Positions 49,489 through 58,891 of a DNA stretch of 64,000 bases are shown piece by piece. The notes below the pieces were generated by a model. The model saw only the letters and a list, made by a program, of their open reading frames with translations, was not told the DNA's origin and made no database searches. Position 1 is the first letter of the stretch. Every line of letters begins with the position of its first letter. Position numbers and translations under genes: made by a program. This stretch comes from Brevundimonas mediterranea (GTDB lineage: Bacteria > Pseudomonadota > Alphaproteobacteria > Caulobacterales > Caulobacteraceae), in NCBI RefSeq assembly GCF_014196125.1, contig NZ_JACIDA010000004.1:1-64000 (forward strand), read 5' to 3'.

Positions 49489-49875
49489 CTACCAGAGGCG
49501 CGCCACGCCGAAGCTGTCGAACACCTGTTCATTGGAGACGAGCGTCAGGTTGTTGATCAGGCCCTGGGCGATCAGCAGCCGGTCGAACGGGTCGCGGTGC
49601 GTATGGTCCAGCCGGCCGGCGTGGGACGCCTCGCGGGCGGTGATCGGCAGGATGTCAAAACCTTCGAGATCGACCTCGGCCTCGAACCGTTCGGCCAGCA
49701 GCCCAGCCCTGGGCAGTCGGCCCATGCCGTGTTTCAGGGCGATCTCATAGGCCGAGACGGCGCTGACGAAGACATGGGCGCCGCCGTCCCTTATCGCGGC
49801 CTCTGCGGCGCGGCTGAGCCCGGCTTCCCCCGACATCCACCAGATGAGGGCGTGGGTGTCGAGCAGCAGCCTCAT
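49489..49875 (-). CDS. PIN-domain toxin (VapC-like), second pair
   Basis: A 128-residue PIN domain starting MRLLLDTHALIWWMSG, with the first metal aspartate at position 6. SAVSAYEIALKHGMGRL gives the conserved glutamate and HRDPFDRLLIAQG the next acidic pair. This is the subclass with the LLLDTHALIW start, often paired with Phd antitoxins, as here. It likely cleaves RNA. Its ATG overlaps the antitoxin stop by four bases. Confidence 0.88.
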   Translation of the reverse strand: MRLLLDTHALIWWMSGEAGLSRAAEAAIRDGGAHVFVSAVSAYEIALKHGMGRLPRAGLLAERFEAEVDLEGFDILPITAREASHAGRLDHTHRDPFDRLLIAQGLINNLTLVSNEQVFDSFGVARLW

Positions 49876-50117
49876 TCGCCTCGGCCCTCCCACAGACGCA
49901 GTTCGTCTTCCGGCAGGGGGGCGAAGAAACGATCATCCATGGCGACGAGGCCCTTCAGCCGACCCGGCTTGCGCTCGGGCTTGGTCGCCGGCTCGAAGGG
50001 CACAATCCGTACTGCGGGCTTGTCGCCGCGCGCAATGACGACCTCTTCGCCGCGTTCGGCGGCGGCGATCAGTTTGGAGAGATGTGTCTTGGCGTGGTGG
50101 ACGGTGACAGTGGTCAT
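49872..50117 (-). CDS. Type II antitoxin, Phd/YefM family, second pair
   Basis: An 81-residue antitoxin. TTVTVHHAKTHLSKLIAAAE is a textbook Phd/YefM DNA-binding start, and GEEVVIARGDKPAVRIVPFE completes that domain. The C-terminus (RFFAPLPEDELRLWEG) matches antitoxins paired with LLLDTHALIW-type PIN toxins. It precedes its toxin on the minus strand and likely represses the pair from the 50118-50228 region shared with the divergent peptidase gene. Confidence 0.9.
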   Translation of the reverse strand: MTTVTVHHAKTHLSKLIAAAERGEEVVIARGDKPAVRIVPFEPATKPERKPGRLKGLVAMDDRFFAPLPEDELRLWEGRGE

Positions 50118-50228
50118 GTCGCGCTCCTTGGTCCAAGCAGCTTAGCTAACTTCTGAGCTGTCAGCAACTTTCGCCTGGCGAACGGTGGTGCTACGCCTCG
50201 CCGCTGCGAGTTTTGCGAGGAATGCCCC

Positions 50229-52352
50229 ATGCGCCACCGTTCTCTCTTGTCCGCCGCCTGCGCGGGGATTGCCTTGTCGGGCGCTCTTATGAGCGCCGCC
50301 CCGGCCCTGGCCGAGGTTCCGCCCGCGCCGGTTCCGGCTGCGCCTGCGACGCCCGACGCCTTCACCTACCGCGACATGATCACCGCCAACCGGCTGGGCG
50401 ATCCGCAGGTGTCGCCGGACGGCCGCTACGTCGTCTATTCGGTGACGACGACGGACGTGGAGGCGAACCGCCGCGCCGGCAGCCTGTGGATGCTGGACCT
50501 GAACACGCCGGACGTCGCCCCGCGCCGTCTGGCCATTTCGGACCAGGGCGCCAACACCGCCCGCTGGGGCGGGGACGGCAATCTGTATTTCCTGTCGGGC
50601 AAGTCGGGCGCCAGCCAGGTCTGGCGCGTGGCCTCGCCGACGGCGACGCCGGTGCAGGTGACCAATCTGCCGCTGGACGTGAACGCCTATCGGATCAGCC
50701 CCAACGGCGACAAGGTGGCCGTGTCCCTGGCCGTCTATCCGAACGCGGCCGACCTGAACGCCTCGGTCGAACTGGGCAAGGCCGCCGCCGAGCGGAAAAC
50801 GACCGGCCAGGTCTATGACCGGATGTTCGTGCGCCACTGGGATACGTGGAACGACCACACCCAGAACCATCTGTTCGTCCAGTCGATCGGCCGCAACGGT
50901 CAGGCGACCGGAACTCCGGCTTGGGTGACCAAGGGTTTTGACGGGGACACCCCCTCCAAGCCGTTCGGCGACGAGAGCGATTTCGTCTTCACCCCTGCGG
51001 GCGACTCCATCGTCTTCTCGGCGCGCCTGGCCGGCAAGACCGAGCCGTGGAGCACCAATTTCGACCTGTGGAAGACCAACGGCCTGACCGGCGACGGGAC
51101 CTTCACCAACCTGACCCAGGACAATCCGGCCTGGGACGCGGGTCCGGTGTTTTCGCCGGACGGCCGCACCTTGGCCTATCGCGCGATGGCGCGCCCGGGC
51201 TTCGAGGCCGATCGCTATCAGATCGTGCTGATGGATGTGCAATCGGGCCAGAAGCGCGAGATCGCGTCGAACTGGGACCGTTCGGCCGACACCCTGCAAT
51301 GGTCGCGCGACGGCCAGACCCTGTACACGACCGCCGGCGACGTGGGTTCGACCAGGCTGTTCGCGGTGGATACGCGCAACGGCGTCGTCACCCCGGTCAC
51401 CGGCCCCGGCCATGTCTCGGCCTTCCAGCAGACGCCGTCGGGCTTCGTTTTCGCCCAGGACAGTCTGAAGTCGCCCAGCGATCTGTATTTCAAGACCTAT
51501 CTGGGTCGTGAAATGCCGCGTCGCCTGACCCAGGCCAATCCGGCCTTCGACGCCAAGGCCTTCGGCGAGTACGAGCAGTTCAGCTTCCCCGGCTGGAACA
51601 ACGAGACGGTCCACGGCTATGTCATCAAGCCGGTGGGCTATGAGGAGGGCAAGAAATATCCGGTCGCCTTCCTGATCCACGGCGGACCGCAGGGTTCGTT
51701 CGGCGACGGCTGGTCTTATCGCTGGAACCCCGAAACCTATGCGGGCGCCGGCTATGCGGTGGTGATGATCGATTTCCACGGCTCGACCGGCTACGGCCAG
51801 GCCTTCACCGACGCCATCAGCCAGCACTGGGGCGATCGCCCGTTGGAAGACCTTCAGAAGGGCTGGGCGGCCGCTCAGCAGAAGTACGCCTTCCTGGACG
51901 GCGATAACGCCTGCGCCCTCGGCGCCTCCTACGGCGGCTATATGATCAACTGGATCGCCGGCAACTGGTCCAATGAGTTCAAGTGCCTGGTCAACCACGA
52001 CGGCGTATTCGACACCTTCGGCATGGGCTATTCGACCGAGGAGCTGTGGTTCACCGAGTGGGAATACGGCGGCACGCCGTGGGACAAGCCGGACGGCTAT
52101 CAGAAGTTCAACCCGGCCAACCATGTCGAGAACTGGAAGACGCCGATGCTGGTGGTGCAGGGCGACCTGGACTTCCGCATCCCGACGGCCCAGGGCCTGT
52201 CCACCTATACGGCGCTGCAGCGCCGAGGAATCGACAGCCGCCTGATCGTCTTCCCGAACGAGAACCACTGGGTGCTGAAGCCGGCCAACAGCCTGCAATG
52301 GCACAACGAAGTGTTCGGCTGGCTGAACAAGTATCTGACCCCAGCCCAATAG
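50229..52352 (+). CDS. S9 family peptidase (dipeptidyl/acylaminoacyl type), exported
   Basis: A 707-residue protein with a signal peptide (residues 1-30, ending SAAPALAE), a seven-bladed beta-propeller made of repeats such as SPDGRTLAYRAMARPG, and a C-terminal alpha/beta hydrolase domain. The catalytic serine is in GASYGGYM near residue 567; GDLDFRIP and NENHWV carry the aspartate and histidine. It probably trims peptides in the periplasm. A strong terminator follows. The 111-base region upstream is shared with the divergent antitoxin gene. Confidence 0.92.
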   Translation: MRHRSLLSAACAGIALSGALMSAAPALAEVPPAPVPAAPATPDAFTYRDMITANRLGDPQVSPDGRYVVYSVTTTDVEANRRAGSLWMLDLNTPDVAPRRLAISDQGANTARWGGDGNLYFLSGKSGASQVWRVASPTATPVQVTNLPLDVNAYRISPNGDKVAVSLAVYPNAADLNASVELGKAAAERKTTGQVYDRMFVRHWDTWNDHTQNHLFVQSIGRNGQATGTPAWVTKGFDGDTPSKPFGDESDFVFTPAGDSIVFSARLAGKTEPWSTNFDLWKTNGLTGDGTFTNLTQDNPAWDAGPVFSPDGRTLAYRAMARPGFEADRYQIVLMDVQSGQKREIASNWDRSADTLQWSRDGQTLYTTAGDVGSTRLFAVDTRNGVVTPVTGPGHVSAFQQTPSGFVFAQDSLKSPSDLYFKTYLGREMPRRLTQANPAFDAKAFGEYEQFSFPGWNNETVHGYVIKPVGYEEGKKYPVAFLIHGGPQGSFGDGWSYRWNPETYAGAGYAVVMIDFHGSTGYGQAFTDAISQHWGDRPLEDLQKGWAAAQQKYAFLDGDNACALGASYGGYMINWIAGNWSNEFKCLVNHDGVFDTFGMGYSTEELWFTEWEYGGTPWDKPDGYQKFNPANHVENWKTPMLVVQGDLDFRIPTAQGLSTYTALQRRGIDSRLIVFPNENHWVLKPANSLQWHNEVFGWLNKYLTPAQ

Positions 52353-52379
52353 GGCCGGGTCGTTTTCAGAACGAAAGAG

Positions 52380-52409
52380 GGGCGCAGCCGCAAGGCCGCG
52401 CCCTTTTTT
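52380..52409 (+). terminator. Rho-independent terminator after the S9 peptidase gene
   Basis: GGGCGCAGCC and GGCCGCGCCC pair with one mismatch around the loop GCAA (52380-52403), followed by six T residues. It begins 27 bases after the stop codon. Confidence 0.92.
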
Positions 52410-52429
52410 CATTCGGAAATCGGCTGGGG

Positions 52430-52738
52430 TTACAACGAGGCGCGCGTCTGGGTCGAGGAGACCAGACGGTTGTACTGATGCGCGGTCATGCAGCGCGGGG
52501 CGGTCCAGCGTTGGCCGGCCTGGCGGGCCGCTATGGCCTCCTGGGCGGTGACGAACACCGGCGCAGCGCCGAATTCACGCTGGTAGGCGCGGCGCGTCGC
52601 TGTGTCGCTGGCGCAGACCATCACCGACTGAAGCGTGGCGGCGCGCGGGGCCTCGGAACGCGAAGCCTGGGCCAGGCTGGGCGTGGCGACCGCGGCCAAG
52701 GCGGCGGCGATCAGGGCGGGTGATACGAAACGGGTCAT
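52430..52738 (-). CDS. Small exported hypothetical protein
   Basis: A 102-residue protein with a signal peptide (residues 1-23, ending TPSLAQ). The mature region has two cysteines (SVMVCASDTATRR and APRCMTAHQYNRL), likely a disulphide pair. AGGAGGATGCCCCG precedes the ATG. It faces the S9 peptidase terminator. Unknown family. Confidence 0.6.
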   Translation of the reverse strand: MTRFVSPALIAAALAAVATPSLAQASRSEAPRAATLQSVMVCASDTATRRAYQREFGAAPVFVTAQEAIAARQAGQRWTAPRCMTAHQYNRLVSSTQTRASL

Positions 52739-52938
52739 CGGGGCATCCTCCTGTGGCCTGAATTAAGATCAGGACTCTGACGAAATATGCGCCGATTTCT
52801 TGCGTTGTAAAGTATTTGCGACAACTAAGCGTTAGACGGACGAAAATCGTGATCCACCGCCTCGCCTGGCGGCCTTCTGGGCTCCAAACTGCGACTTGCG
52901 CGTTCTGTCTGGCTCACGGAGCCGATTGTTTGGCCAAG

Positions 52939-54975
52939 ATGCTGAAGTGGAACGAATTGTGGTCTGATCTGCGTCGAAAGGGCGTAGATCCGGCCGTGGT
53001 TCGCGCGCGGGGTTTTCACGACTGGATGCGTCGGAATGACCCGGTCTACGCCGCCGTTCGACGCCCTGGTCGCGCCGAAGCCTGGGCGGGGGGCGTCGGC
53101 CTATTGCTGATCGGCCTGGTCGTCCTGGCTTTGATCCTGTTCGACTGGAACATGCTGCGCGGCCCGATCGGGCGCTGGGCCTCGGCCGAGTATGATCGCG
53201 ACATCGCGCTTCAGGGCGACCTGGACGTCAATCTGTTCAGTTGGACGCCGTCTGCAGTGGTGCGCGGTCTCAAGATCGGCGGGCCGCAGTGGGCGCGGGA
53301 TCGCGACACGGCGGATGTGGACGAAGTCCGCGCCTCGGTGCGGCTGCGCAAACTGTTCGCCGGCCAGATCGAAATGCCGTTGCTCAGCTTCACCCGCCCC
53401 CAGCTGGTGCTGATCACCGACAAGGACGGCCGAAACAGCTGGGATCTGAACCCCGAAAAGCCCGACACGGGCGAGGGGATGAAACTGCCGGTCATCCAGC
53501 AACTGGTCATCACCGACGGCCGCCTGGTCTTCGATGAGCAGCGGCGCGGGCTGAAACTCGAGGCGACCGTCGATGCGCGAGAGGGGCAGGGCGACGACGC
53601 CGGTTTCGTGCTGGACGGCGAGGGCGAGGTCAATGGTTCGCCGCTGAGGCTCCGCGTCCGGGGCGCCCCTTTCATCAACATCCGTCGTGACCGACCCTAC
53701 GACTTCGAGGCGAGCGTCAGCGGCGCGGGCTCCAGCCTGATCGCCAAGGGGGCCGTGACCCGGCCTTTCGATCTGGGCCGGTTTGACGCCACCCTGAGCT
53801 TGCAGGGGCGCGACCTGTCGGACCTGTATCTGCTGACGGGGGTCGCCCTGCCCAACACCCCGCCCTATCGGCTGAAGGGCGCGTTGAAGCGGAACGAGAA
53901 TATCTGGACTTTCAGTGATTTCGACGGCCGGGTCGGGGCCTCGGACCTGTCCGGCGATGTGCGGGTCGATGCGGCGAAACGGTTGCGGGTCGATGCGGAA
54001 CTGACGTCGCGCCGCCTCGACATCGACGACCTGGCCGCCGTCCTGGGCGCCCGGACCGTGACGAATGCGGCGGGATCCAATACCGAGGCGCCTGTGGCCG
54101 TCGGCGGCAAGCTGCTGCCCGACGCGCCGCTGCAGACCGAGCGCCTGCGGGCGATGGACGGAAGCCTGACCTATCGGGCGGTGGCGGTGAAGGCCAATGA
54201 CCTGGATGTGCGGGCGGTGAACCTGGGGGCGAGATTGAAGGACGGCGTCCTCGATCTCGACCCCGTCAGTTTCAACTTCAATCGGGGCGAACTGAACGGC
54301 ACGGCCCGGATCAATGCGACGCGCGACGTCCCCTACAGCGTCGTCGATTTCCGTCTGGCCGGCTATCCGCTGGAATCCATCATTCCCGCCCGCGATGGAA
54401 CCGCGCCCCTGACCGGGCGCGCCTTGGGCCGTGCGCGGCTGGAAGGACCCGGCGCCTCGATCCATGATTTCGCAGCGGCGTCCAAGGGCTCGCTCAGCCT
54501 GGTGGTGCCCGACGGCCAGATGCGGTCGGCCTTCGCCGAACTGCTGGGCATCAACGCCAGCGCCGGCCTGCTGAAACTGTTGCGCGGAGACCAGTCCACG
54601 GCCCAGATCCGGTGCGCCGTCGCCGATTTCGACGTGCGAGGCGGCGCGGCGACGGCCAAGACCCTGGTCATCGATACGGATGTGGTTCTGGCCCAGGGTA
54701 CAGGTACGATCGACCTGGGGGCCGAAACCCTGGACCTGCGCGTGGATGGCGAGTCCAAGAAGCCGCGCCTGCTGCGGGTCTGGGCGCCCATCACGGTCAA
54801 GGGGCCCCTGACGGCGCCCCAGGTCGGAGTCGATGTCCAGGCCCTGGTCGGCCAGGGCGGGCTCGCCGGTCTTCTGGGCGCGGTTGTTGCGCCGGTCACG
54901 GCCCTGTTCGCCTTCGTCGATCCGGGTCTGGCCGAGGATGCGAACTGCGGCCGGTTGATCGCCGGGGCGCGATAA
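52939..54975 (+). CDS. AsmA family protein
   Basis: A 678-residue protein with a single membrane segment at about residues 47-69 (GGVGLLLIGLVVLALILFDW) and a long beta-rich body that would lie in the periplasm. LRGPIGRWASAEYDRDIALQ and GDLDVNLFSWTPSAVVRGL match the AsmA N-terminus, and ARLEGPGASIHDFAAASKG matches its C-terminal half. AsmA-like proteins are thought to carry lipids between membranes. The ATG at 52939 is favoured, but a start upstream (frame open from 52816) cannot be excluded as no strong ribosome-binding site is visible. Confidence 0.85.
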   Translation: MLKWNELWSDLRRKGVDPAVVRARGFHDWMRRNDPVYAAVRRPGRAEAWAGGVGLLLIGLVVLALILFDWNMLRGPIGRWASAEYDRDIALQGDLDVNLFSWTPSAVVRGLKIGGPQWARDRDTADVDEVRASVRLRKLFAGQIEMPLLSFTRPQLVLITDKDGRNSWDLNPEKPDTGEGMKLPVIQQLVITDGRLVFDEQRRGLKLEATVDAREGQGDDAGFVLDGEGEVNGSPLRLRVRGAPFINIRRDRPYDFEASVSGAGSSLIAKGAVTRPFDLGRFDATLSLQGRDLSDLYLLTGVALPNTPPYRLKGALKRNENIWTFSDFDGRVGASDLSGDVRVDAAKRLRVDAELTSRRLDIDDLAAVLGARTVTNAAGSNTEAPVAVGGKLLPDAPLQTERLRAMDGSLTYRAVAVKANDLDVRAVNLGARLKDGVLDLDPVSFNFNRGELNGTARINATRDVPYSVVDFRLAGYPLESIIPARDGTAPLTGRALGRARLEGPGASIHDFAAASKGSLSLVVPDGQMRSAFAELLGINASAGLLKLLRGDQSTAQIRCAVADFDVRGGAATAKTLVIDTDVVLAQGTGTIDLGAETLDLRVDGESKKPRLLRVWAPITVKGPLTAPQVGVDVQALVGQGGLAGLLGAVVAPVTALFAFVDPGLAEDANCGRLIAGAR

Positions 54976-55038
54976 ATCTGCGAAGGGTCTGGGCCGAACG
55001 AGGGGCGACGACGTATTGGAAGCCATGGACTGTATCGC

Positions 55039-55890
55039 ATGACCCGGCGCGGCCTTTTGGCTCCTATTGCGGGGCTGATGACCGCCGCCTGTTCGCCCCT
55101 GGGCCTGCTCAACAGTCTGGGGCCGAGGGACGGGGGCGTGCGACGGGTGGCGCGCGACATCGCCTATGGCGACGATCCCCGCCAGAGGCTGGACCTGTAC
55201 GCCCCCACTGTGTCGGGGACCTATCCGATCCTCGTTTTCTTCTACGGCGGCGGCTGGGATTCAGGGTCGCGCGACCTCTATGGCTGGGCGGCCCAGGCCC
55301 TGGCCGCCCAAGGGTTCGTCGTGGCCCTGCCCGACTACCGCGTCGTGCCCCAGGTGGTCTTTCCCGCCTTCATCGAAGACGCCGCCGTCGCCACGGCCAA
55401 GGCGGCGGATGTCGCCGCAGCCTATGGCGGCGATCCGGAACGGCTGGGGGTGTTGGGCCATTCGGCCGGCGCCCATCTGGCCCTGATGATCGCCCTGGAC
55501 CGCCGCTACATGCAGGCGGTCGGCCGTCCTGGCCTGATCAAGGCGGCGGCGGGTCTGGCGGGGCCCTATGATTTCCTGCCGTTCGATGTGAGTTCGTCCC
55601 GGAACGCCTTCGGCCGCGCCCCCGATCCGACCCTGACCCAGCCCGTCACCTTCGTTCGCGCCGACGCGCCGCCCATCTGGCTGGGTCATGGCACGGCCGA
55701 CGTCGTGGTCCACGCCGAGGACACGACCATTCTGGACCAGAGAATGAAAGCGGTCGGCGGTCGGTCCGAGGCGAAGCTCTATCCTGGTCTGGACCACGCC
55801 GACCTGATTGCGACCTTCTCGCCCCTGTTCCGCAAGAAGGCGACGATTCTGGCCGATGTGACGGGCTTTTTTCACCGCGAACTGGGCTGA
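55039..55890 (+). CDS. Alpha/beta hydrolase (carboxylesterase-like), probable lipoprotein
   Basis: A 283-residue protein. The signal peptide ends LMTAACS, so cysteine 18 may be lipidated. The oxyanion region ILVFFYGGGWDSGS and nucleophile GHSAGAHLALM near residue 150 mark the esterase/lipase (HSL/kynurenine formamidase-like) group; HGTADVVV and GLDHADLI supply aspartate and histidine. The substrate is unknown. It lies 63 bases after the AsmA-like gene. Confidence 0.85.
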   Translation: MTRRGLLAPIAGLMTAACSPLGLLNSLGPRDGGVRRVARDIAYGDDPRQRLDLYAPTVSGTYPILVFFYGGGWDSGSRDLYGWAAQALAAQGFVVALPDYRVVPQVVFPAFIEDAAVATAKAADVAAAYGGDPERLGVLGHSAGAHLALMIALDRRYMQAVGRPGLIKAAAGLAGPYDFLPFDVSSSRNAFGRAPDPTLTQPVTFVRADAPPIWLGHGTADVVVHAEDTTILDQRMKAVGGRSEAKLYPGLDHADLIATFSPLFRKKATILADVTGFFHRELG

Positions 55891-56092
55891 TCGCCCGGCG
55901 GGCACTTTTCAAGAATGCGACTTAATGCCAATATGTCGGCTGGTCGGATTTTAGTATTCGTACCGATCATTCACGGCCCGTTCCGAACCTGTCTGGCTCC
56001 GGCGCCCACGCGTGCCGAACCTGCTGGCTCCGGGGCGGGCCGTCTTCGTTTCCGCGCCATATAGCGGCGGGAAGACTCACCGACAGGAAGGA

Positions 56093-56177
56093 TGGTGCGG
56101 GCGGCCGGGGTCGAACCGGCACTCCTTTCGGAACTGGATTTTGAGTCCAGCGCGTCTACCAATTCCACCACGCCCGC
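56093..56177 (-). tRNA. tRNA-Leu (anticodon CAA)
   Basis: Read on the minus strand, the 85 bases fold as a class II tRNA: acceptor GCGGGCG/CGCCCGC, D-arm with GGTAGACGC, anticodon stem CTGGA/TCCAG with loop CTCAAAA (anticodon CAA at 56141-56143), a long variable arm, T-arm GGTTCGACCCC and an encoded CCA end. It reads UUG codons. The gap of about 200 bases downstream to the hydrolase gene shows no further gene. Confidence 0.95.
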
Positions 56178-56325
56178 AGCGGAGCCGGTCTCATGCCACA
56201 AGGGCATGAGCCGGGTCCAGAGGGTCTTCACCGTATCATGAAGTTTAGGCGGACGGCCGTCCTGTGCGGGTCGCAGCCTGAGCGCCGCAGGCGGATTTCG
56301 GGATCGTTGCAATGATGGGCCCCGA

Positions 56326-56862
56326 TCAGGCCACCACCTCAACATGGCTGTCGGTCCCGCCGGCCAGCACCCGTCGGGCGCGGATGTACATCTCGACCCG
56401 CTGCAGGACGATCAGTCCCATGGCGAAGACCAGGAAGGCGTCGGTGACGGCCATGGCGTTCAGGCGCCAGTCGGCAGCGTGGGTCTCGATCAGGTCGCGT
56501 AGGCCGGCGCGGCCCGCGAACAGCACGACCAGCAGGATCAGGCCCAGCGGCGAAGCCTGGGCCATCAGCGAACCGTCCGGCTCCTTCTCTATGGTGACGG
56601 TCTTGCCCCGATACCAGCCGGCCAGGCCGCCCAGGACGGCGCCGACGGCCAGCACGGCCCAGGCGTCGGGGCCGAACGGCGCGTGGACGGCGCGAGGACT
56701 ATAGGTCGAGCCCCAGACGCCGAGCCCGATCAGGGGCACGACGATGGCCGGCATGATCCACAGGAACTGCGGCTTCAACGGCCGCTTGCGCCGGTTCTTC
56801 AGCAGCACCAGGACCAGCACGACCGGGAAGACTAGCAGCGGTATGAGTTTCTCGGGCGGCAT
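56326..56862 (-). CDS. DUF1453/CcdC-like membrane protein
   Basis: A 178-residue protein with about five hydrophobic segments (for example LIPLLVFPVVLVLVLL, FLWIMPAIVVPLIGLGVW, AWAVLAVGAVLGGLAGWY). The central GKTVTIEKEPDGSLMAQASP resembles the conserved loop of DUF1453/CcdC-like proteins. The ATG at 56862 is chosen because GGAGGACGAC precedes it and the first membrane segment follows directly. Function is unknown; family assignment is tentative. Confidence 0.6.
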   Translation of the reverse strand: MPPEKLIPLLVFPVVLVLVLLKNRRKRPLKPQFLWIMPAIVVPLIGLGVWGSTYSPRAVHAPFGPDAWAVLAVGAVLGGLAGWYRGKTVTIEKEPDGSLMAQASPLGLILLVVLFAGRAGLRDLIETHAADWRLNAMAVTDAFLVFAMGLIVLQRVEMYIRARRVLAGGTDSHVEVVA

Positions 56863-56911
56863 GTCGTCCTCCAGGCCTCCCCCGAGGCCGACATCGGTCA
56901 ATCTAGCGTGG

Positions 56912-57931
56912 TCAGGCGCCGTGCGAAAGCGGCTCCACCGTCTGTTCGATGGCGCCGAAGATCGAACGATGCTGGTCGTCCATCATCTCGATCCGGACCG
57001 TGTCGCCATGGGCCAGGAAGGGGGTCTCGGCGGCGCCGCGCAGGATCGTCTCGACCGTGCGGACCTCGGCGATGCAGGAATAGCCCAGGCCGCCCTCGGC
57101 GACCGGCTTGCCGGGGCCGCCGTCGGCGTCGCGGTTCGACACCGTGCCCGAGCCGATGATCGTCCCGGCCGACAGGGACCGGGTCTTGGCCAGATGGGCG
57201 ATCAGGGTTCCGAAGTCGAAGGTCATGTCCACCCCGGCGTCGGCCTTGCCGAAGTCAGCGCCGTTCAGCTGGACCGTCAGTGCGCCATGCAGCTTGCCGT
57301 CGCGCCAGCGGTCGCCCAGGGCCTCGGGCGTGACGAAGACGGGCGACAGGGCGCTGGCGGGCTTGGACTGGACGAAGCCGAAGCCCTTGGCCAGTTCGGC
57401 CGGGATCAGGTTGCGAAGCGACACGTCGTTGACTAGGCCGACCAGGCGGATGGCGGCCAGGGCTTCGTCGCGCGTCGCGCCCTGGGCCACGTCGCCGACG
57501 ACCACGACGACCTCGGCCTCCAGGTCGCAGCCCCAGGCGGGGTCGGCGAGGGGGATGGGATCGCGGGGCGCCAGGAAGCCGTCGGAGCCGCCCTGGTACA
57601 TCAGGGGATCGGTCCAGAAGCTGGCGGGCATCTCGGCGCCCCGGGCGCGGCGCACCAGCTCGACATGGTTCACATAGGCCGAGCCGTCGGCCCACTGATA
57701 GGCGCGGGGCAGGGGCGAGGCGGCGTCGCGTTCGTGGAAGCGGCCGCGCGGCACGGCCTCATGCTCGAGGCTTTCGGCCAGGGCCAGGAGCCGGGGTCCG
57801 CAGCGGTCCCAGTCGTCCAGCGCGGCCTGGAGGGTGGGGGCGATCAGGAAGGCGTCGGTGAACCAGTGCAGGTCCTGCGAGACGACCACGAGGCGGCCGT
57901 CGCGGCCGTGCTTGAGCGAGGCGAGTTTCAT
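56912..57931 (-). CDS. Fumarylacetoacetate hydrolase family protein
   Basis: A 339-residue protein of the FAH fold. The metal-binding acidic residues are in DLEAEVVVVVGDVA, with later landmarks RNLIPAELAKGFGFVQSKPA and TIIGSGTVSNRDADGGPG. The N-terminus (KLASLKHGRDGRLVVVS) matches bacterial fumarylacetoacetases that end tyrosine breakdown by splitting fumarylacetoacetate. 4-hydroxyphenylpyruvate dioxygenase is encoded 3 kb away on the same strand, supporting that role; other FAH reactions remain possible. Confidence 0.85.
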   Translation of the reverse strand: MKLASLKHGRDGRLVVVSQDLHWFTDAFLIAPTLQAALDDWDRCGPRLLALAESLEHEAVPRGRFHERDAASPLPRAYQWADGSAYVNHVELVRRARGAEMPASFWTDPLMYQGGSDGFLAPRDPIPLADPAWGCDLEAEVVVVVGDVAQGATRDEALAAIRLVGLVNDVSLRNLIPAELAKGFGFVQSKPASALSPVFVTPEALGDRWRDGKLHGALTVQLNGADFGKADAGVDMTFDFGTLIAHLAKTRSLSAGTIIGSGTVSNRDADGGPGKPVAEGGLGYSCIAEVRTVETILRGAAETPFLAHGDTVRIEMMDDQHRSIFGAIEQTVEPLSHGA

Positions 57932-57977
57932 GCCCCAGAGGTAGACCGATTTCGCGGCGGGGGGAACAGACGCGCGA

Positions 57978-58820
57978 TCAGGAACGGGCGCCGCCGCCGT
58001 GTCCCGACGCTTGGCCGCCGGGCCGAGGCGTCGACAGCTGGCGGTGGGCGGCGCGCAGTTCGCGGATCCGCTCGTCGCGGCGGCACCAGTGGTCGTTGAA
58101 CTGGGCCACGGCTTCGCGCAGGGCGGCGAGCTGCTCCGGCTTGGTCATGTCGCGCTCGACCTCCTTGTCCGCCGGCTTGTCGGGCGCCGGGTGAGGGGCG
58201 GGCTTGGGCGGATGGGGGGCGTAGGCGGGCTTGTCCAGCACCTCGACCCCGTGATCCTTGTGGGCGTCCGGGGCGCCGTGTTCGACGCGGTCGCCCTTGA
58301 TGACGACGTGGCTGTTGGAGACGACGGTCACATTGGCGGGGATGGCGAGGTGGCGGTGGTCCGGGCGCGGGGGTTCGCCGTGGCCGGGCTTGGCGCCGTG
58401 GTCATGAACGGGCTCGTCCTTGGGCTTCACGGCCTCCTTGATCCGGCCCTTCAGGGCGTGGTCGACGGCTTTCAGCGGTTTCGACGGTCCCTCGGCCAGG
58501 ACAACGACGGCGCCCAGGCAGTCGTCCACCGTGGCGCGCAGGGTCTTGGCGGCGCCGGTCAGGGCGTCGCTGTTGGCGGTCATGGCCGCCTGGCAGGCCC
58601 GGTCGATGGCGCGCCAGATCGATTCGGCGGCGTCGGGTTGGGCGGTCGAGGCCCCCTTGCCCGCCCGGTAGGCCAGGACCATCAGGCCCAGGGCCAGGGC
58701 CGCCAACAGCAGGAGCAGTAGCGGATGGACGCCCAGAAACAGCGCAGAATCAACGGGCTCGAACCCTGCCGGATCGGCCGGTTGGAAGTCCTGCGGATAG
58801 TTGGTGACGCTCGCCGACAT
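57978..58820 (-). CDS. Histidine- and proline-rich membrane-anchored protein, hypothetical
   Basis: A 280-residue protein with one membrane segment at about residues 29-50 (VHPLLLLLLAALALGLMVLA). A helical part follows with two cysteines (DRACQAAMT, DDCLGAVVV). Residues 140-230 are rich in histidine and proline (for example HDHGAKPGHGEPPRPDHRH and APHPPKPAPHPAPDKPAD). The end is a charged helix (WCRRDERIRELRAAHRQL). The histidine clusters could bind metal. The ATG at 58820 is used because it precedes the membrane segment at a sensible distance. No family recognised. Confidence 0.65.
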   Translation of the reverse strand: MSASVTNYPQDFQPADPAGFEPVDSALFLGVHPLLLLLLAALALGLMVLAYRAGKGASTAQPDAAESIWRAIDRACQAAMTANSDALTGAAKTLRATVDDCLGAVVVLAEGPSKPLKAVDHALKGRIKEAVKPKDEPVHDHGAKPGHGEPPRPDHRHLAIPANVTVVSNSHVVIKGDRVEHGAPDAHKDHGVEVLDKPAYAPHPPKPAPHPAPDKPADKEVERDMTKPEQLAALREAVAQFNDHWCRRDERIRELRAAHRQLSTPRPGGQASGHGGGARS

Positions 58821-58891
58821 GCCGCACCCTGCCTGACCCGTTGTTCGCGCCCGCATGATGCCGCAGCGGCGAAGCTGGGCCAAGTGAAAGG

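Noticed and set aside
55891..56092. A further small gene between the hydrolase and the tRNA
   Set aside because: Open frames here overlap the tRNA or lack start signals and show no protein-like features.
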